From Bacteroidia bacterium (GTDB lineage Bacteria; Bacteroidota; Bacteroidia; CAILMK01; JBBDIG01), in NCBI GenBank assembly GCA_040880525.1, contig JBBDIG010000024.1, positions 76,522 to 136,359 on the forward strand: a stretch of DNA of 59,838 nt. Reading direction: 5' to 3'. Below the pieces are notes generated by a model. That model searched no databases. It was not told the DNA's origin and worked only from the letters and a program-made list of their open reading frames with translations. The translations under genes were made by a program, and so were the position numbers. Within the stretch, counting starts at the first letter, position 1, and each line of letters starts with the position of its first letter. Shown here one piece after another: positions 56,238-59,838 of this stretch.

Positions 56238-56259
56238 TAATTCTGCGTTCCGGAATAGG

Positions 56260-56499
56260 TCAATTAGTAACCTGTTCTTCCAGATAACTTATTGCTTGTC
56301 CTACTGTATTGATGTTCTCAGCTTGTTCATCAGGGATGGATACATTAAATTCCTTCTCAAGCTCCATAATAAGTTCAACAGTATCCAGTGAATCTGCCCC
56401 TAAGTCATTAGTGAAACTTGCTTCCGGGGTTACTTCGCTTTCATCAACGCCCAACTTCTCAACAATTATTGCTTTTACTCTAGAGGCAATATCAGACAT
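56260..56499 (-). CDS. acpP: Acyl carrier protein
   Basis: The 79-residue acidic carrier of fatty-acid intermediates. Ser37 in [12 protein letters not shown] takes the 4'-phosphopantetheine arm. The protein is otherwise a canonical four-helix ACP ([21 protein letters not shown]). First gene of the acpP-fabF-rnc unit, 22 bases from fabF, with a candidate promoter 26-57 bases upstream. Confidence 0.97.
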   Translation of the reverse strand: MSDIASRVKAIIVEKLGVDESEVTPEASFTNDLGADSLDTVELIMELEKEFNVSIPDEQAENINTVGQAISYLEEQVTN

Positions 56500-56524
56500 G
56501 TTTTTCAGGTTTTAAATTTTGCTA

Positions 56525-56556
56525 CAAATAACTTCCTTTTTAGCCAAAACACCAAA
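56525..56556 (-). promoter_or_regulatory. Candidate promoter of acpP-fabF-rnc
   Basis: On the minus strand TTTG (56556-56553) is followed after 20 bases by GTTATTTG (56532-56525), which matches the Bacteroidota -33 TTTG / -7 TAnnTTTG arrangement at correct spacing but lacks the TA of the -7 box. Confidence 0.4.
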
Positions 56557-56646
56557 CATGCAAATTTTTTGAATCAAGTTGCCAATGGCTTTTCCAGTTC
56601 CCAAAGATGTACTAATATTAGCCGCTGATAAGCTTATGCTGTTTTG

Positions 56647-57066
56647 ATGAAAAAAGTGAAGTTTCCTGAACCCGAACCAGGATTTATCCTGCTTGGTGTC
56701 GTTTCCTCTGAACGAGATTACCGCCTATGTTTTCAAATAAACAAAACGGGCCTCCTGCATCTTTCTAAAACTGATGCCATTAAAATTCCTGTTGCAGATG
56801 AATGCATCATGACCTTTAACAGGTTTGGGCCAACTACAGATGAGGGAGCAGAGAATGCCGTTTACCTCGTGAATAACAGGCAGGAAGGGCATTTACTTTT
56901 TCCCAATTTCAAAAACTTAGATTATGTACTTGTCATTAATGGGCCTGGTAAAAAAGAAAAGGCAGCCGAACTTAAGGCGGGCTTAACCTCCATTCCTTCC
57001 ATTCAGGCTATTTTTGCCCTTGAAGTTGACAAGTTGAAATCAAAAAACTACCTGTACCTTGATTAA
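56647..57066 (+). CDS. IPExxxVDY family protein
   Basis: A 139-residue protein of the Bacteroidota IPExxxVDY family of unknown function. The hallmark is degenerate here: FPNFKNLDYVLVI, where the usual Ile-Pro-Glu is Phe-Pro-Asn and VDY is LDY. The N-terminal half (PGFILLGVVSSERDYRLCFQINK) and the SIPSIQAIFALEVDKLKSKNYLYLD end match the expected pattern. ATG at 56647 preferred over TTG at 56644. The 3' end overlaps the pyk start by eight bases, so the two genes are probably co-translated. Confidence 0.75.
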   Translation: MKKVKFPEPEPGFILLGVVSSERDYRLCFQINKTGLLHLSKTDAIKIPVADECIMTFNRFGPTTDEGAENAVYLVNNRQEGHLLFPNFKNLDYVLVINGPGKKEKAAELKAGLTSIPSIQAIFALEVDKLKSKNYLYLD

Positions 57067-58492
57067 TTCGAAATTTAACAGAACCAAGATTATTGCGACC
57101 ATTGGTCCAGCCACAAACAGTAGCGAAGCCCTGCAGAAGATCATCAATGCAGGAGTGGATGTGTGCCGCCTCAATTTTTCTCACGGAACCCATGAGGAGC
57201 ATCTTGATGTGATCAAAAAGGTGAGAAAGATCAATTCAGTGTACGGGTTGCCTATATGCCTCCTTGCTGATCTTCAGGGCCCTAAAATCAGGATTGGCAC
57301 GGTGAAAGACAATGAACAATTTCTGGTACAGGGAAATACCCTTATCCTTACCACAGATGAAGTAGAAGGAACTGCTGAAAAAATTACCATCAATTATAAA
57401 GATTTCCCCAGGGATATAAAGCCGGGAGCCAGGGTGTTGCTGGACGATGGAAAACTGGAGCTTGAGGTTTTGGAAACCAACGGAAAGAATGAAGTAAAAA
57501 CCAAGGTGATCTATGGCGGAAAGGTAAGTTCAAAGAAAGGTGTGAATCTGCCGAATACCAAAATTTCTCTCCCAAGCCTTACTGAGAAAGATCTTCGGGA
57601 TCTTGATTTTGCCCTGGAGCATGATGCTGAGTGGATCGCGCTTTCATTTGTGAGGGATGTTCAGGATATACGGCATCTAAAGAAGGAGATCCTGGCAAAG
57701 GGAAAATCACCTAAGATCATTGCCAAGATTGAAAAACCGGAGGCACTGGAAAATATTGATGCTATCATCGAAGAGGCTGATGGTATCATGATCGCGCGGG
57801 GCGATTTGGGTGTGGAGGTGCCGCTGGAGGATTTGCCCATCATTCAGAAAAGCATTGTGAACAAGAGCATTGCGATGGCTAAACCGGTAATCATTGCCAC
57901 GCAGATAATGGAAAGCATGATTCATAATCCCCGGCCTACAAGAGCGGAAACAAACGATGTGGCAAATGCGGTAATGGATGGTGCGGACGCGCTCATGCTA
58001 AGCGGTGAAACATCAGTTGGCGGCTATCCCGAAGAAGTTATCCAGCACATGAAGCGCATCATTCAGCGCGTTGAAATCGAAAACACAATTTATGTGAAGC
58101 GGCATCCTATCAATCAAAATTCTGTAACCTTTATTTCAGATGCAATCTGCTATAATTCTGTTCTTATCTCCGAAGAATTGGATGCTAAGGCCATTATAGG
58201 AATGACCAAATCTGGCTATACAGCCTTTAAGATTTCAAGCTTCAGACCGCGAGCCCGGACAATTGTCTTCTCCAGTAATATTCCCTTGCTCAATACGCTT
58301 TCGCTGGTTTGGGGAGTGGAAGGATATTACTACAACAAGTTCGTCAGCACTGATGAAACGTTCAATGATGTGCAGGAAATCATAAAAAAGAAAGGGTTGG
58401 TGGAACCGGGCGACATTGTTATCAACCTGGCCAGCATGCCGATCCATGAGAAAAAGCGCACCAATGCAATCAAGGTGAGCCGGGTGGAATGA
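57059..58492 (+). CDS. pyk: Pyruvate kinase
   Basis: Pyruvate kinase transfers phosphate from PEP to ADP in glycolysis. The 477-residue protein begins at TTG 57059 (INSKFNRTKIIATIGPATNS; no ATG is available nearby). Motifs: VCRLNFSHG, LLADLQGPKIR, the active-site Lys in IIAKIEKPEAL, MIARGDLGVEVP, RAETNDVANAVMDGADALMLSGETS and the C-terminal FRPRARTIVF. Full length. It overlaps the IPExxxVDY gene, a pairing common in this phylum. Confidence 0.96.
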   Translation: MINSKFNRTKIIATIGPATNSSEALQKIINAGVDVCRLNFSHGTHEEHLDVIKKVRKINSVYGLPICLLADLQGPKIRIGTVKDNEQFLVQGNTLILTTDEVEGTAEKITINYKDFPRDIKPGARVLLDDGKLELEVLETNGKNEVKTKVIYGGKVSSKKGVNLPNTKISLPSLTEKDLRDLDFALEHDAEWIALSFVRDVQDIRHLKKEILAKGKSPKIIAKIEKPEALENIDAIIEEADGIMIARGDLGVEVPLEDLPIIQKSIVNKSIAMAKPVIIATQIMESMIHNPRPTRAETNDVANAVMDGADALMLSGETSVGGYPEEVIQHMKRIIQRVEIENTIYVKRHPINQNSVTFISDAICYNSVLISEELDAKAIIGMTKSGYTAFKISSFRPRARTIVFSSNIPLLNTLSLVWGVEGYYYNKFVSTDETFNDVQEIIKKKGLVEPGDIVINLASMPIHEKKRTNAIKVSRVE

Positions 58493-58629
58493 TTTTCCTC
58501 TCGTACTGCTTGAAAAACGTGAAGGCTTCGACATATCAGCTCCTGCGTTTTCCTCCAGGGCACCCTCGTTTTGTATTGTCGCTTAATTTTCAGAATTATG
58601 TTGTCACATTATAAAGATCCCATTCAACT

Positions 58630-59715
58630 ATGGCGCAGCTAAACATTCCACTTTTTAAGGAAATAAGTGAAACTCCGGGGGCACCGGGATATGAAAACCG
58701 CATACGCGAAGTAGTGCTGCGCGAGGTTTCTCCGCTGGCGGACCACGTATCAGTAGATAACCTGGGAAATGTGGTGGCATTGAAAAAGGGAACTGCATCC
58801 GGCACCGAAAACAGGAAACGGGTGATGGCCGCTGCGCATATGGATGAGATCGGGTTTATTGTAAAACATATTGATAGCAACGGTTTTATTCGGTTTCACC
58901 TGCTTGGCGGTTTCGACCCTAAAACGCTGACAGCGCAACGGGTAATCATCCACGGGAAGAAGGATGTAGTGGGCGTGATGGGAAGCAAACCCATCCATGT
59001 GATGAATGAGGAAGAGCGCAAGAGACTGCCAAAAGCCACCGATTACTTCATTGATTGCGGAATGCCCCGCGAGGAAGTGGAGCAATTTATTTCTGTGGGA
59101 AATCCTATTACGAGGGATCGCGAGTTCATCCAGATGGGGCATTGCGTAAACGGAAAATCCATTGACAACCGGGTGGCGGTTTTCCTGCTCATTGAGGCAT
59201 TGCGCGAACTCAAGGATATACCTTACGATTTTTACGCGGTTTTTACCGTGCAGGAGGAGGTGGGCATTCGGGGTGCTTCTGTAGCCGCGCACACTATTGA
59301 CCCGGACTTCGGGATCGGGATTGATACTACTGTGGCGTATGACCTGCCGGGCGCCAGTGACCATGAAATGGTAACAAGCCTGGGAAAAGGAGCAGGAATA
59401 AAGGTGCTGGATGGATCCGTGATCAGCGACTCGCGCATGGTGGAATTTATGAAGCACGTGGCTGAGAAGAACAATATCGCCTACCAGATGGAAGTGCTGC
59501 CTGCCGGAGGTACGGATACCGCTGGAGTGCAGCGGATGGGAAAGCGCGGTGCAATAGCCGGAGCCATTTCTATTCCGACACGCCACCTCCACCAGGTCAT
59601 AGAAATGGCCCACACGGACGACATACGGGCGGCTATTGATCTATTGAAGGAGTGCCTGTATTCAATGGATCAATACGATTGGGGTTTTCCAATGAGAGAA
59701 GGAGAGAAGGAATGA
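58630..59715 (+). CDS. M42 family metallopeptidase (glutamyl aminopeptidase-like)
   Basis: A 361-residue cytoplasmic aminopeptidase of the M42 (TET-type) family. Metal ligands and catalytic residues are visible: AAHMDEIGF (His and base Asp), SIDNRVAVFLLIEAL (bridging Asp), QEEVGIRGA (catalytic Glu-Glu), GIDTTVAYD (Asp) and PTRHLHQV (His). N-terminal ISETPGAPGYENRIR is the family opening. Usual length, and usually a dodecamer. No obvious operon partner; 137 bases separate it from pyk. Confidence 0.93.
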   Translation: MAQLNIPLFKEISETPGAPGYENRIREVVLREVSPLADHVSVDNLGNVVALKKGTASGTENRKRVMAAAHMDEIGFIVKHIDSNGFIRFHLLGGFDPKTLTAQRVIIHGKKDVVGVMGSKPIHVMNEEERKRLPKATDYFIDCGMPREEVEQFISVGNPITRDREFIQMGHCVNGKSIDNRVAVFLLIEALRELKDIPYDFYAVFTVQEEVGIRGASVAAHTIDPDFGIGIDTTVAYDLPGASDHEMVTSLGKGAGIKVLDGSVISDSRMVEFMKHVAEKNNIAYQMEVLPAGGTDTAGVQRMGKRGAIAGAISIPTRHLHQVIEMAHTDDIRAAIDLLKECLYSMDQYDWGFPMREGEKE

Positions 59716-59838
59716 TGGTTGATTTAATTTGTTTTTTAATTTTAATTTGCAATTTTACAATATTATTTTATTGCTTAATAAAATTATAGGTATAGGCTTT
59801 TAGATCGCAATTCTAAAGTGCTGATTTAATTCGTTTTG
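59716..59838. other. AT-rich window end
   Basis: About 120 very AT-rich bases after the M42 stop; no gene or clear terminator is seen. Confidence 0.4.

Noticed and set aside
58750-59613. 287-codon open frame antisense to the M42 peptidase gene
   Set aside because: Composition and length follow from codon bias of the sense gene, whose family motifs are complete; no start context or family match.

Overview
This window is a stretch of chromosome from a member of the Bacteroidota. The exact order cannot be fixed from the sequence; an aquatic or free-living Chitinophagales/Saprospirales/Cytophagales-type organism fits. The evidence is a set of families largely confined to this phylum: type IX secretion (T9SS) sorting domains of both type A and type B, the T9SS plug protein (DUF5103), DUF4296 and DUF4270 lipoproteins, DUF3822 beside rsmD, an IPExxxVDY protein beside pyk, and a stand-alone glycogen-synthase-like domain upstream of aroF and glmS. 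A complete Na+-translocating NADH:quinone reductase operon points to sodium-based energetics. KdsB, LolD and RfaE2 show a Gram-negative envelope with KDO/heptose LPS. Several promoters resemble the Bacteroidota -7 consensus TAnnTTTG, and TTG/GTG starts are fairly common.

Layout. 1-2979 (minus): pyrG (cut by the window edge), kdsB, lolD. 3085-6897 (minus): a giant type-B T9SS surface protein. 7168-10967 (mostly plus): a small membrane protein, a YugP-type zinc peptidase, a DUF4296 lipoprotein on the opposite strand, yggS and a solitary paaN-like dehydrogenase. 11099-15028 (minus): an acyl-CoA dehydrogenase, then panC-panD-flippase-rfaE2. 15144-20146 (plus): GT5-like protein, DUF4270 lipoprotein, aroF, glmS. 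20295-21864: a TIGR03032 protein and a lipocalin-like lipoprotein. 21957-22964 (minus): a toxin-antitoxin pair whose PIN toxin carries a one-base frameshift. 23247-29103 (minus): nqrABCDEF with a strong terminator. 29342-33435 (plus): T9SS plug protein and a type-A T9SS cargo protein. 33543-37841: prmC, an SDR, a tandem DUF2188 protein, ribD and a DUF1573 protein. 38064-41661: an unrecognised protein and a second modular T9SS surface protein (type A). 41722-46492 (minus): rsmD, DUF3822, a membrane-anchored protein, bifunctional nnr and a PfkB-family kinase. 46563-46639: tRNA-Asn. 47033-47143: a 36-residue basic small protein with its own terminator. 47734-54177 (plus): a tight four-gene operon of three secreted proteins plus an outer-membrane beta-barrel. 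54218-56499 (minus): acpP-fabF-rnc. 56647-59715: the IPExxxVDY protein, pyk and an M42 peptidase.

Most of the window is ordinary housekeeping chromosome. The best candidates for something undescribed are: the 47734-54177 operon, whose proteins carry no T9SS sorting domain and which I cannot assign to a known system; a ~390-residue cysteine-containing head module shared by the two giant T9SS surface proteins, which carry different sorting-domain classes; the frameshifted PIN toxin with an A6 run; the 36-residue small gene; and a stem-loop placed at the predicted transcription start of the 31186 cargo gene. No CRISPR array, insertion sequence, integrase or rRNA was seen.
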